Part shown: positions 18,337 through 27,690 of the stretch, one piece after another
Position numbering within the stretch: the stretch's first letter is position 1
Layout: each line of letters begins with the position of its first letter
Assembly (NCBI GenBank): GCA_028689675.1
Contig: JAQVCS010000010.1
Location: forward strand, 1 to 64,000
Length of the DNA stretch: 64,000 nucleotides
From: Desulfovibrionaceae bacterium
Lineage (GTDB): Bacteria > Desulfobacterota > Desulfovibrionia > Desulfovibrionales > Desulfovibrionaceae
Direction of reading: 5' to 3'
Notes under the pieces: generated by a model
The model's database searches: none
What the model was told of the DNA's origin: nothing
Seen by the model: the letters and a program-made list of their open reading frames with translations, nothing else
Translations under genes and position numbers: made by a program

Positions 18337-18444
18337 GGCAAACTCACTTGCAAAGCTCGCAAGGGAGAAGCGAATTCCCCTTACGCGCTTTGAGTAGCAA
18401 GAATTGCTTATGAAGCCGTGCGAGCATTGCAAAGGTCAAAGCCT
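18334..18444 (-). repeat. Dispersed TAGAGC-type repeat, inverted copy at the mqnA stop codon
   Basis: The plus strand reads TAGGGCAAACTCACTTGCAA from the mqnA stop onward. It aligns to the reverse complement of the copy at 32090-32205: shared blocks are CAAAGCTC, AAGGG.GAAG, ATTCCCCTT and GCGCTTTGAG, ending near GAGCATTG. Diverged but collinear. Confidence 0.65.
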
Positions 18445-18526
18445 CTCAACGGCATTATCGCTTCAGATTGTTTACAAGAGCACGGCTTCTCTCTGGATTT
18501 GAACTGACCATACAAGGGGAAATTCT

Positions 18527-20005
18527 ATGTCCATCACGCGAAGAGCCTTTTTAAGCCTGTCCTGTGCAGGTATGCTGAGCACGCTGTCCCCGCTAAAAAC
18601 GTGGGCAGGCTTTGACCCATTGTGGCGTTCAGGCCTCCCCGTGGGGCGGCCTATTGATACCTCTGTGCTGGAAATCTTCAAAATAGGCCCTGGCCCGTCC
18701 AGTTCGCATACCATAGCCCCTATGAAGGCTGGCAATGACTTTCTTGCACTGGCAAAAGCTCTTCCCCAAGAGCAACTGGCCTCTGCCGATATGCTCAGGG
18801 TGCGTCTTTTCAATAGTATGAGCTCCACAGGTATAGGGCACCATACAGATAAGGCCATACTTGCTGGTCTGCTGGGAGAAGAGCCAGAAACCTGCTCTGG
18901 CGAATTGCTGGACGGGCTTTTTGCCCAGCCCAATGACACGCGCACGGTGGCTATAGGTTCGGTGCGCCTCCCCTTCAGCAGACAAAATATCGTTTTTGAA
19001 AAAGAACACCGCAAAGCGCCAGTCAGCGATGTCTTCACGATCAGCCTTCATGCTGGGGAAAAGACGCTGCTTGAACGGGAATATTATTCGGTTGGGGGCG
19101 GCTTTCTTCAATGGAAAGGCTGGACGCCACCCGAAAGGGGAAAACCGCGCCATAGCTTTGATTCCATGAATGGCCTGCTGCAGCTTTGTCAATCTGGGCT
19201 GTCCATTCCCCAAATTATGCTTGAAAATGAAATGGCCATTACTGGCTTGAGCAAGGCAACTATCCTGAAAAGGCTTGAAGATATTGTGCTGGCTATGGAT
19301 TCTTCCGTCACCGCTGGGCTTTCCATAGAGGGCAAGCTTGAAGGCCCTTATAAGCTCGAACGCCGTGCCGCTTCCATGTACAAAGAGGCGTTGGCGCTTC
19401 CTGCAGAAGAACGCTTCCTCGCCTCTCTCAGTGCCTTTGCCCATGCTGCGGCAGAAGAAAATTCTCAAGGGCATCGCATTGTTACCGCTCCCACAGCGGG
19501 TTCGGCAGGGGTAATGCCCGCGCTCGTTCACATGCTGCTCAGCGAAAGAAAAAAAGCCATGCCCGCACTCATTGATGGCCTGCTCACCGCTTCCGTTGTG
19601 GGCATGCTTATCAAACGGCATGCCAGTGTTGCTGGTGCCGATGTTGGCTGTCAGGGGGAAATTGGCTCGGCCTCTGCCATGAGTGCCGCCCTGCTTGCAC
19701 AGGTGCAGGGGGAAGCACCTGAAATAATAGAAAATGCCGCCGAGCATGCCTTGGAACACCATTTGGGGATGACCTGCGACCCTGTGGACGGCTACGTTCA
19801 AATTCCCTGCATAGCCCGTTGCGCTATGGGGGCTGTCAAGGCATGGAATGCCTTCCTGATGGCAAAGACAGGGCGCGGTACCTTCCACCCTGTAGGCCTT
19901 GACGTGACTATTCGAACCATGGCCGCGACAGGGCAGGATATGGACGCCCGCTATAGAGAAACTGCCCAAGGCGGGCTCGCTCTTTTTTACGTTCAGGGCT
20001 GCTAA
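18527..20005 (+). CDS. sdaA: Iron-sulfur L-serine ammonia-lyase with twin-arginine signal
   Basis: Deaminates L-serine to pyruvate and ammonia using a 4Fe-4S cluster. The 492-residue protein has the SDH beta domain (about 45-190, with FKIGPGPSSSHTIAPMKAG) and the SDH alpha domain (about 215-485). Cys375, Cys417 and Cys428 have the C-X41-C-X10-C spacing known from the Legionella enzyme, and the last residue is Cys492, matching its tail-in-mouth fourth ligand. Unusually the N-terminus reads SITRRAFLSLS followed by a hydrophobic stretch to about residue 28, a twin-arginine signal, so export of the folded enzyme is inferred. AAGGGG precedes the ATG. Single gene, ending at a bidirectional terminator. 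Confidence 0.9.
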   Translation: MSITRRAFLSLSCAGMLSTLSPLKTWAGFDPLWRSGLPVGRPIDTSVLEIFKIGPGPSSSHTIAPMKAGNDFLALAKALPQEQLASADMLRVRLFNSMSSTGIGHHTDKAILAGLLGEEPETCSGELLDGLFAQPNDTRTVAIGSVRLPFSRQNIVFEKEHRKAPVSDVFTISLHAGEKTLLEREYYSVGGGFLQWKGWTPPERGKPRHSFDSMNGLLQLCQSGLSIPQIMLENEMAITGLSKATILKRLEDIVLAMDSSVTAGLSIEGKLEGPYKLERRAASMYKEALALPAEERFLASLSAFAHAAAEENSQGHRIVTAPTAGSAGVMPALVHMLLSERKKAMPALIDGLLTASVVGMLIKRHASVAGADVGCQGEIGSASAMSAALLAQVQGEAPEIIENAAEHALEHHLGMTCDPVDGYVQIPCIARCAMGAVKAWNAFLMAKTGRGTFHPVGLDVTIRTMAATGQDMDARYRETAQGGLALFYVQGC

Positions 20006-20235
20006 AGGCTGGGCGGTATGCCATACTACCTGTGTGCCTATACTGAAATTCTTCAGGCTCTCAAGAATGTCATCACAGCAGTGTAGCCATAGGGCTTGAA
20101 CCATTTCACTATATTATAGCCGTGTATAGGCAAGTCAAAGCTCGCCTAGGCCTTTTCATAGCAAAGTTTTACCAGCAACATTCTTGCAGAGCACATGCAG
20201 CATGGTAAGGCTTCTTTGTTTCAGCTTTTACCCTG

Positions 20236-20274
20236 CAAAAAGCCCCGCCTGTGTATGCAGACGGGGCTTTTTTT
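20236..20274. terminator. Bidirectional terminator between sdaA and ctpA-type gene
   Basis: Stem AAAAGCCCCGCCTG (20238-20251) pairs with CAGACGGGGCTTTT (20258-20271) with one mismatch and a short loop. Poly-A before and poly-T after make it usable on both strands, matching the convergent genes. Confidence 0.88.
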
Positions 20275-20294
20275 GTGCCGCAGCACGGTACTGC

Positions 20295-21599
20295 TTATTT
20301 AAGAATTTCTTTCAGGCGTGGCATCTTCTTGACCACCTGCAAGGCTATGCGCAATTGATTATCCTGCTTAAGCTGGTCAAGGGCTTTTTCGCGTTCTTCG
20401 GTTTCTTTTTTGCTCAGGCTGGCATCTTTGCCCTTGGCATTCTTTTCATTTTCCAAATGCTTTTTCAAATCCTGCTCGCGCACGGTCAAAAAGGCCTGCT
20501 GCCCTGCCTCGCTGGTTACTTCAAAGGGCACTTCAATATCGGGCACAATGCCTTCTGCCTGAATAGAGCTGCCATTGGGCGTGTAATAACGGGCAATGGT
20601 CAGCTTTAATGCCGAGCCATCAGACAGGGGAATAAGGTTTTGCACCGAGCCCTTGCCAAAAGTACGCTCACCCAAAATAACAGCGCGTTTTTGGTCGCGC
20701 AAAGCCCCTGCCACAATTTCAGAAGCAGAAGCCGAACCCGCATTTACCAGCACCACAAGGGGCTGCGAAAGCACATCATTTCTGCTGGACGAGGCTTTAA
20801 AGAACTTTTCCGAAGCACTGTCGCGGCCACGAATGGACACAATAGTGCCGCTTTTCAAAAACACGTCCGAAACATCCACAGCCTGATCAAGCAAGCCGCC
20901 AGGGTTATTGCGTAAATCAAGCACAATGCCCTTAATGCCGCCTGTTTTTGCGGCTTCTTTGCTGGCAGCGTTTAAGGCGTCCTGCAATTCTTCTGTTGTT
21001 TTTTCAGAAAAACGGGTCAGGCGCACCCAATAATAGCCTTCTTCCAAACGGCGCGATTTCACGCTGTGCAGGGGGATAGCATCGCGCACAATTTTAATGG
21101 TCTGCGGCTCTTTGGCATTTTGGTGCAGAATGGTCAGCTCCACATCCGTGCCCTTGGGGCCACGAATTTGCGTTACCACATCTTGCAGCGAAAGCCCCAT
21201 GGTCACTTTGCCATTGATAGAAAGAATAGTATCCCCCGCTTTCATGCCCGCCTTATAGGCAGGGGTGTCTTCAATGGGGGTTACTACTTTAATTGCGCCA
21301 CTTTCTTGCGTAATTTCAACGCCTATGCCAAAAAACTCACCCGAGGTCGTTTCTTGCATGGCCTTATATTCTTCAGGCGTCATATAGGTGGAATGGGCAT
21401 CCAAATTTTCCAGCATGCCCTTGATTGCACCATTCAGCAAATCGGCACGTTTTGTTTCAGAAACATACGAGCGTTCTACCATATCCATAATTTGGCTGAA
21501 ACGCTTCAGCGATTCCACATCGCTTTTGTCGGCGGCGTGCACAGGCATACACAGCAGCATTAAAAGCGCTGCCAAACATAAGGGGGAGAACACTGGCAT
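20295..21599 (-). CDS. S41 carboxy-terminal processing protease (CtpA family)
   Basis: A 434-residue periplasmic serine protease. A signal peptide ends near MPVHA-AD (residue 22). The PDZ domain covers about 85-165 (GIGVEITQESG...GDTILSING), and the S41 core follows: IVLDLRNNPGG, the serine motif NAGSASASEI (Ser at 289-293) and Lys316 in GERTFGKGS, forming the Ser-Lys dyad. The C-terminal 60 residues are charged and probably coiled coil. The ATG at 21599 is chosen because TGAGGA lies eight bases upstream; an ATG at 21614 lacks a ribosome site. Substrate unknown. Confidence 0.93.
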   Translation of the reverse strand: MPVFSPLCLAALLMLLCMPVHAADKSDVESLKRFSQIMDMVERSYVSETKRADLLNGAIKGMLENLDAHSTYMTPEEYKAMQETTSGEFFGIGVEITQESGAIKVVTPIEDTPAYKAGMKAGDTILSINGKVTMGLSLQDVVTQIRGPKGTDVELTILHQNAKEPQTIKIVRDAIPLHSVKSRRLEEGYYWVRLTRFSEKTTEELQDALNAASKEAAKTGGIKGIVLDLRNNPGGLLDQAVDVSDVFLKSGTIVSIRGRDSASEKFFKASSSRNDVLSQPLVVLVNAGSASASEIVAGALRDQKRAVILGERTFGKGSVQNLIPLSDGSALKLTIARYYTPNGSSIQAEGIVPDIEVPFEVTSEAGQQAFLTVREQDLKKHLENEKNAKGKDASLSKKETEEREKALDQLKQDNQLRIALQVVKKMPRLKEILK

Positions 21600-21756
21600 G
21601 AAAAAAATCCTCATTCTATTGCGGCAAAAAGCCAAAAAAAGGGCATTCTCGGGCACAACAGCCGCCCGCAAGCACACGCACCCACTGCGCGGCAGGGGCA
21701 AAGTGTGAATCACTACGCGCAAAAAGGCAAGCAGTTCTTCTACAAATCCCCTATAA

Positions 21757-21861
21757 GGGCTTGTTACCGACAGCGCCTAAAGACGCTGGCTTTCTCTTCG
21801 TTCAAGCCGTATTGTCATTGCCGCTTTTGCTACCCCTGAAGGGGCATTTGTGCGGTTTTTG
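21757..21861 (+). ncRNA. Candidate small structured RNA with intrinsic terminator
   Basis: GGCTTG (21758-21763) pairs with CAAGCC (21803-21808), enclosing CAGCG (21771-21775) paired with CGCTG (21784-21788). Next comes a terminator-like stem, CCGC (21821-21824) with GCGG (21852-21855) around CCCC-TGAA-GGGG, followed by TTTTT. No known RNA family was recognised and no good promoter was found, so this is inferred from structure only. Confidence 0.3.
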
Positions 21862-21886
21862 GGCTATAAGCCCTGTCGGGCTTTTT

Positions 21887-21923
21887 GGTTGAAGCTGCTG
21901 CGCAGCTCCAACAGGCTAAAGCC
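21887..21923. repeat. REP-like 37-bp palindromic repeat (copy 1)
   Basis: GGTTGAAGCTGC and GCAGCTCCAAC form a near-perfect palindrome, followed by AGGCTAAAGCC. A second copy lies at 30466-30502. In both cases a terminator-like stem follows within 15 bp. Confidence 0.75.
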
Positions 21924-21932
21924 ATCCAACAA

Positions 21933-21966
21933 GAGAAAAGACCAGAAGGGTTGCTGGTCTTTTCTC
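21933..21966. terminator. Strong hairpin beyond the REP-like repeat
   Basis: Perfect 13-bp stem, GAGAAAAGACCAG at 21933-21945 and CTGGTCTTTTCTC at 21954-21966, with an 8-nt loop. There is no true T-tract afterwards, so it could be a terminator with the U-run inside the stem or a protein/RNA site. Confidence 0.5.
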
Positions 21967-22067
21967 GGAGTATGATGCTGCACATCAAGTGCATGTCCCC
22001 ATGGCTCACAAAAGCCTGCTACTGGCTATAGCTGAGCATGGAAAATTGGGAAAACTATGTTGCTGCG

Positions 22068-22095
22068 GGGGGGAGGCTGCCCTCCCCCCTATTTT
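22068..22095 (+). terminator. GC-only hairpin with T-tract
   Basis: GGGGGGAGG (22068-22076) pairs perfectly with CCTCCCCCC (22081-22089) across a 4-nt loop, followed by TATTTTTG. It would stop plus-strand transcription converging on the autotransporter 3' end, but no gene lies upstream. Confidence 0.65.
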
Positions 22096-22251
22096 TGTTG
22101 TTGTTTACCCTGTGTTTAGAAACGCAGGATTGTTGCTTGGCTGGCAAGGAAACAGGTCTTTTTTATGCAATGAATGTCCTTTTATAGTACATGACCGCAA
22201 TAACAATGCCCTGTTGAGGCCGCCAGCCGATAAAACACGTTCTATAGCGCT

Positions 22252-25200
22252 TTAGAACTCGTAACGGAACGTAGCCTGCACGCCATGGTCTGTGGTGTGT
22301 GCGCCAGCCTGTAAGGTGTAATTCACACCTACAGACACGCCATTGTCGTTCTTAGCGCTCAAGCCAAGGCTGCCCTGATAGGAAATAGCATCCATAATGT
22401 TGCTTTCCATCGAGGCAGAGCCATTCACGCCAGCAATCTTGATATCCTGCTTGGCTTCAATGTCGCCAGCGGCGGGAATGATTGCCAAATCAAGCGAAGG
22501 CTTGATTGTCCAGCCGTTCGAGGTTTCGATATCCTTAGAGAAGGTCACGCCCACGGGGAAAGTCCACACGGTGGCGTTCATATCGTCAGCCTTGAAGACC
22601 TTGTGCTTGTCGCTCTTCACATTAAAGCTGTCCATGTGCATATTGGTCATACGCACGCCGATATGAGGCACAATGTCCATGGCATCGGTGGTGATTTTAT
22701 ATTCGCCGCGCAGGCCAGCAGTGATGGTGTCGGTCTTGGCATCAGCCTTCAGCTTTGCCATTTGCATGGCCGAGGGTAAAGACTGCTCCAGCTCGTTGTT
22801 GTTGGCGCTGTAGCCAAAGTCCGCAGTCAGGCCAAAGTTCTGGTACTGGTAACCAGCGTACAAGCCTAAGCCCCAGTAATTGAAGCGGTTGTCCGTGGAA
22901 TTAAAGTCGCCTGTGGATTCAGCATAGCCGCCGCCCACGTTGAACTGTGCACCCACGCGGAACATGTCGTTGAAGGTGTAGTCTGCGCCCAAAGCCACGC
23001 CAGCGGCGTTGGACTTGTAGCCTGTTTCAAAGTCACCAGACTCAAAGCCAAAGCCCTGCTGGTTTTGATAGGTGGGCATAACCCACAAGCCCAAGCCGTT
23101 CTTCATGCCGTCGCCAGCCGAGAGGCCTTCGTGCGCGCTTGTGCCATCGGCATTCAGCGCTACCACAGCGCCCTGCGGCGCAGCAGATAAAGAGTTACGC
23201 AGGCCAGCAATATTGCCCGCCGCATTGGCCAAGTTCAAACCCATTTGCGGGGCTGCACCAGCAAAGGCCATCTTTGCTGCACCTTCGATGGTGGCGGCAC
23301 GTTCTTTCATATTCCCCACATTGCGGGTGGGGTCGACAGCACGGTTAATAAGGCGTTCCCCATAATTGGAAGAATCTTGATTCGTCATGCCCGCTGCCAT
23401 CATGGTATTGACCAAGCCAGCCAAATTCTTGTCCAACTTGGGCAGCACTTTTTGTGCATCTTTTGCGGAAACGCTTACAGAGATCGTCTTATTATCAGTA
23501 CCCCTATTCAAGGTGGCATTGAGCAAAAGGTTGTCTTGCACGCTTAAATTCGTGCCCTGCCAACCTGTTTTTTCTCCTTCAAGCGTGGTGTCAAAACCCT
23601 GTAAAATGGTGTAGTCACCAACGGTTGCCTTGGTCAGATGCAGCTTGGCACTGTCTGCTATAGTGGCTGTTGCACCAGTAACTCCTTCTGCTGTGCTTAA
23701 TGCCGCAGAACCGTTCAGGTTGCCAGCGTTCACTACCAGCAGGGAGTTAGCGGCGAAGGCAGCGGTACTGCCTCCAGAGGCAGATAACACACTAGCTAAC
23801 GCTGTATTATCCTTCGAACCATCAACCATAATCTTAGCGCCGCTAGCCAAGGTCTGCGGAGCATAAATGCCCATAGCAGCGGTAATACCTTTTTCTGTCA
23901 GACTACCAAGAGCAGCAACTTCACCCGCAAGCCATGTTTTATCGGTCGTGCCAATGCTCAGCATGGAATTTTTCCCCACACCGATTTTGCCATCAATCTT
24001 ACTAATATCAGGTGTAGCTGTTATATCATCAGTGAATTGTGCAATAGCAACCTGCGTAGAAGCCTTGTCCCATGCGGGGTCAAGAAGCAAAGAGCCACCG
24101 TTCAAGTTCAAGCTGTTTACTGTCAGACTGGAGCCACCAGTGGTATCTGTGGCATCGCCTACGGTAATAGTGGTGCTGCTGCTGGCGGTCAGCGTATCTG
24201 CCGTAACGGCAGCATTATTTTTCAGACTTGTTGTGCCAGTACCAAGGGAAATATTTTTAGCTGCAACCGTACCAGCATCAGCCGTAACAGTGGTGGCATG
24301 AATTGCAGCAGCCTCAACAGCCCCGCCTTCAGCCTTCACTGCTGCTACGGCAACACCTTCAGCACCAATACCCCCCGTCACCTTCAGCGTGCCGCCAGCA
24401 GAGGCAGTCACTGCGCTTGAGACTATACCTTCGCTGCCAGACGCACCTGTAATTGAAGCAACGGTAAAGTTACCATTTACGGCAGTTAATGCGCCAGCAT
24501 TCCCTAAAGCCACCGTGCCCTTCAGTGTACCACCGCTTTTTGCACCTTCAGCACCAAGCTGCAATGTGCCCTTTTCTATTTTGAGCTCAACTTGATTGTT
24601 CTCATTGCTTGTTTTTACAAGCTCACCTGAACCATCGCCCACCAAGGTCAGCGTTTTATCCCCCTTAACAGTAACATTGGTAGCCGAGCCAAGGTCTATA
24701 TTTTTTACACCAAGGTCATTCTCTCGGCTTGCTTCTGCGCCGCTACCTGTGCCACCAATAACAAGATTTTTATTACCTGTGGTAGCTTCTACTTTTGCTA
24801 AGGTCGCGTCCGACCCTGCATTGTCTGGTAAGTTATCAATACTGGTAGAATTGTCTACGACAGGCTTTCCGCTGGCATCTTGAATAAGATCGCCCAGCAT
24901 TGTTACCTTTTTTCCGCCAGCATTTTTTACCAAAATATTGGCAGACTCTGCATAAGCAAGAGAATAGAGTTTATCGGTTAAGGCTATGCTGCCACCAGCT
25001 ACATCATTTTCTTTAAAAGAAATACCTTCCTTAATTGCACCTGCGGCTTCTGTTTTGCCATCATCAGCAATAGCTGCGGTGAAAGCCTGGCTAGAACCAG
25101 TCTTCAGTATGCCCGTTGCAGAGAGAGCAATTGTTCCATCTTTAGCAAAAGAAAACTCCTTTACATCCAGCGTGCCGCCGCTAACATTCACTGCGCCTTG

Positions 25201-27615
25201 CATATTCCATGCTCTGGCTACATCCAGCGTACCGCCGCTAACATTCACCGTGCCAAGGAAGTCATTCATGCTGGAATTTACCAGCATTGTGCCCTCACCT
25301 GTTTTGGTTAGAGATGCGCTGGCGACACCAGCAATGGAATCAAGATTCTTGTCGGCAGCGTAATCGGCATTTGCCGCGCCAATGGTCAATGTGGCGTCTT
25401 TGGCTATGGCGAAGGTTGCGGAAGAGGCTAAACCTGCACCACTTGCTTCATTATGATCAAGGTACAAAAAACCACCCTGTGCTGTCTGCCCGCTCACTGT
25501 ATTACCAGTAATGTCTGTGTTCTTAGTGTAGGTAAAGCTTAGGGGGGAATCTAAAGCGTAAACAGCCCCGCCATACGCTGAACCAGAAGCCGCATGTGCG
25601 CTGTTATTGGTAAAAGAGACATCGGTTACATCAACAGCCATTTTACCATTTTTCTCATTGGTGCTCGTTGATTCATTACCTGTAAGAGCGTCCCCTTTCA
25701 CATACAATGCACCGCCATAGGAGATAGTGCCTTGAGCACCTGATGCTGTAATTTTATTATTAGAGAATGAAGAATTGTTAAGAGCCAAATTCAAATTGGC
25801 ATCTCCACCCCAGCGCGCACCGCGCACATACAGCGCACCACCAGCGTTCCATTCATTATTGCCAGTAACTGTTGTTTGGTTACCAGAGAATGTTGCATTG
25901 CTGATTGTGCCACCTGTGCCAAAGAGTGACATCCCACTGCCCAATATCGTCGCTGAATTTGTAAACGTGGTATCTTTTATTGTAATACTATCAGCCGTTA
26001 ACGTGCCTACACTTTGATAATAAGATCCGCCTGTCACCTGCCTATCACTACTGGCACTGTTATTTATGAATTTCACATCTTGCAGTGTCGTATCTGCACC
26101 TTGTATACCAACAGCACCACCATAAGCACCATTAGCATCAGTTCCTGTCACTTTGAACGTATTGCTTTCAAAAATTGTATCACTAATAGCAACCTTGCCA
26201 TCGTTTACAGCACGAATAGCAACTATACCAGCAGAATTACCACTTGTCGTTGTTACTGAAATAGTATTATTTTTGAACGTAGAGCCAGAAATTGTTAAAG
26301 AGTCTGTACTAGCAAGGCTTGCAGAGACAATACCAATAAGAGGGTTATTATTGCTTGCAGAAAGGCCATACCCAGTAAAGTTTGCCCCGTCCAATGCTAA
26401 TGCGGTGCTTGTTTTATCAATCGTCGTTATGGAAGAAGCTGTTCCAGCCGTCTTCAGCCCACCGTTTAAGGTCAATACGCCCTGCGAGAAATTTACAAAG
26501 GATTTATCGGCTGTCGTTTCACCTTGTGCAAAGTCAACATTTTTTAAGGTCGTGGTAGAATCTTTATCAATAGTTGATGTGCCAGTGAGCGTCAGCTTAG
26601 ACTTATCAGTAAAGATAATATTGCTGTTTACCATTGTCAGACTTGCTAAGTCATCACTGGTAACATAAAGGCTTTCTGCTGCTTCTGCTGTTGTGCCTAC
26701 AGTGTTTATATCTAATTTATTCCCCGTACCTGCAAGATCAACAAGCCCTGTAATTTTGCTGCCAGTCGTCAGATTTATGCTTGCGCCTGTGGTACCTATA
26801 ACACAAATTGCTTTTGAATTTGAATCAGCAGTAATAGTACCACTATTGGTAAAAATTTTATCATTATAGCCATTAGCGGTCGTATCATTTGTGAGTAATA
26901 CCCCTGTGCCACCACCAGACACATATATTGCACCAGCATTTTTCACATTGCCGTCAGTAAGTGCTTCTTTGCGGTAGAAGATACCAACGCCGCCTTTATT
27001 TTCAATATATATTTTTCCGCTTGTATCATTCAATATCTTTTTATATACGCTTCCAGAGTTATCAACAATGCCGCCACCATTTTTGATAACAATAGTACCC
27101 TTATTGATAGCAGAACCGCTGGGGTCTACCCCCATCGCCTTTGCTTTGTACGCATCTCGTCCATCAACATAAATAGTTCCTGTATTTACTATAAAAGAAT
27201 TAACCGCTGTCGCGTTTGCATCATAATAAATGCCCATGCCTTGAGCATAGCCATTAGTTCCATTTACTTCTCCGCTAAGAACCCAAATTGTACCAGCATT
27301 AGTTAGTGTTGTTTCCTTCGCCGCAATAACAGAGGATGTTTGTGCACCACTAGCCGTTGTTGCCCCACTAATGACCGCTGTTTGCCCCTGTGTAAGGCTA
27401 CTCTGACCTTGATAATCAGATTTCTCTATTTTCTCTACAGTAGGATTACTAGGCGCATCCATCCACTGGCTTTCAGCCATCGCCCCACTCACCCCGCCAG
27501 CCACCAGCATACCCGCCACAGCAAGCGAGCCAAAGGTATTCATCAAAGAACATTTCTTTAATACAGCTGAATAGCGATTAATCAAATTGCCAATTGCACC
27601 CTTAGTCAACATCAT
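22252..27615 (-). CDS. Large type V autotransporter (beta-barrel plus repeat-rich passenger)
   Basis: A 1787-residue secreted surface protein. The first 47 residues form an extended signal peptide (LNRYSAVLKK-type basic part, then GSLAVAGMLVAGGVSGAMA). The passenger, about 48-1500, is Gly/Ser/Thr/Asn-rich and beta-helical in style, with autotransporter repeats near 770-815 (two NVSGGTLDV units after LTKTGEGTMLVN). The C-terminal barrel, about 1505-1787, starts GLGLWVMPTYQ and ends in Tyr-Glu-Phe, the terminal aromatic expected by the BAM machinery. The start at 27615 follows GGAGG by eight bases; an ATG at 27630 overlaps that site. Composition is more AT-rich than its neighbours. The ligand is unknown. 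An inverted-repeat-bounded AT-rich segment lies just upstream. Confidence 0.93.
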   Translation of the reverse strand: MMLTKGAIGNLINRYSAVLKKCSLMNTFGSLAVAGMLVAGGVSGAMAESQWMDAPSNPTVEKIEKSDYQGQSSLTQGQTAVISGATTASGAQTSSVIAAKETTLTNAGTIWVLSGEVNGTNGYAQGMGIYYDANATAVNSFIVNTGTIYVDGRDAYKAKAMGVDPSGSAINKGTIVIKNGGGIVDNSGSVYKKILNDTSGKIYIENKGGVGIFYRKEALTDGNVKNAGAIYVSGGGTGVLLTNDTTANGYNDKIFTNSGTITADSNSKAICVIGTTGASINLTTGSKITGLVDLAGTGNKLDINTVGTTAEAAESLYVTSDDLASLTMVNSNIIFTDKSKLTLTGTSTIDKDSTTTLKNVDFAQGETTADKSFVNFSQGVLTLNGGLKTAGTASSITTIDKTSTALALDGANFTGYGLSASNNNPLIGIVSASLASTDSLTISGSTFKNNTISVTTTSGNSAGIVAIRAVNDGKVAISDTIFESNTFKVTGTDANGAYGGAVGIQGADTTLQDVKFINNSASSDRQVTGGSYYQSVGTLTADSITIKDTTFTNSATILGSGMSLFGTGGTISNATFSGNQTTVTGNNEWNAGGALYVRGARWGGDANLNLALNNSSFSNNKITASGAQGTISYGGALYVKGDALTGNESTSTNEKNGKMAVDVTDVSFTNNSAHAASGSAYGGAVYALDSPLSFTYTKNTDITGNTVSGQTAQGGFLYLDHNEASGAGLASSATFAIAKDATLTIGAANADYAADKNLDSIAGVASASLTKTGEGTMLVNSSMNDFLGTVNVSGGTLDVARAWNMQGAVNVSGGTLDVKEFSFAKDGTIALSATGILKTGSSQAFTAAIADDGKTEAAGAIKEGISFKENDVAGGSIALTDKLYSLAYAESANILVKNAGGKKVTMLGDLIQDASGKPVVDNSTSIDNLPDNAGSDATLAKVEATTGNKNLVIGGTGSGAEASRENDLGVKNIDLGSATNVTVKGDKTLTLVGDGSGELVKTSNENNQVELKIEKGTLQLGAEGAKSGGTLKGTVALGNAGALTAVNGNFTVASITGASGSEGIVSSAVTASAGGTLKVTGGIGAEGVAVAAVKAEGGAVEAAAIHATTVTADAGTVAAKNISLGTGTTSLKNNAAVTADTLTASSSTTITVGDATDTTGGSSLTVNSLNLNGGSLLLDPAWDKASTQVAIAQFTDDITATPDISKIDGKIGVGKNSMLSIGTTDKTWLAGEVAALGSLTEKGITAAMGIYAPQTLASGAKIMVDGSKDNTALASVLSASGGSTAAFAANSLLVVNAGNLNGSAALSTAEGVTGATATIADSAKLHLTKATVGDYTILQGFDTTLEGEKTGWQGTNLSVQDNLLLNATLNRGTDNKTISVSVSAKDAQKVLPKLDKNLAGLVNTMMAAGMTNQDSSNYGERLINRAVDPTRNVGNMKERAATIEGAAKMAFAGAAPQMGLNLANAAGNIAGLRNSLSAAPQGAVVALNADGTSAHEGLSAGDGMKNGLGLWVMPTYQNQQGFGFESGDFETGYKSNAAGVALGADYTFNDMFRVGAQFNVGGGYAESTGDFNSTDNRFNYWGLGLYAGYQYQNFGLTADFGYSANNNELEQSLPSAMQMAKLKADAKTDTITAGLRGEYKITTDAMDIVPHIGVRMTNMHMDSFNVKSDKHKVFKADDMNATVWTFPVGVTFSKDIETSNGWTIKPSLDLAIIPAAGDIEAKQDIKIAGVNGSASMESNIMDAISYQGSLGLSAKNDNGVSVGVNYTLQAGAHTTDHGVQATFRYEF

Positions 27616-27690
27616 ACTCTCAGCCTCCATAGTGTGAACAAAAGGTCTATGTATACTGCAATAGTAAGAAACAATTACAACAGTGATACT

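Larger units (their letters stand above)
21600..22251. other. Gene-free region with stacked hairpins
   Basis: This 650-bp stretch holds no convincing protein gene. From left to right it has a GC-rich segment upstream of the CtpA-type gene, a candidate structured RNA with a terminator (21757-21861), a second small terminator (AGCCC/GGGCT at 21869-21886), a REP-like palindrome (21887-21923), a 13-bp stem (21933-21966) and a GC-only hairpin with a T-tract (22068-22095). An 88-codon frame at 21989-22255 has no ribosome site and atypical composition. Confidence 0.6.

Noticed and set aside
18629-20104. 491-codon ORF antisense to the serine dehydratase gene
   Set aside because: The translation is rich in His, Cys and Gly without domain pattern, no ribosome site was seen, and the sense frame has full catalytic motifs.
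21989-22255. 88-codon plus-strand ORF before the autotransporter 3' end
   Set aside because: No ribosome site, a poly-G/poly-C hairpin in the middle and no protein-like pattern.
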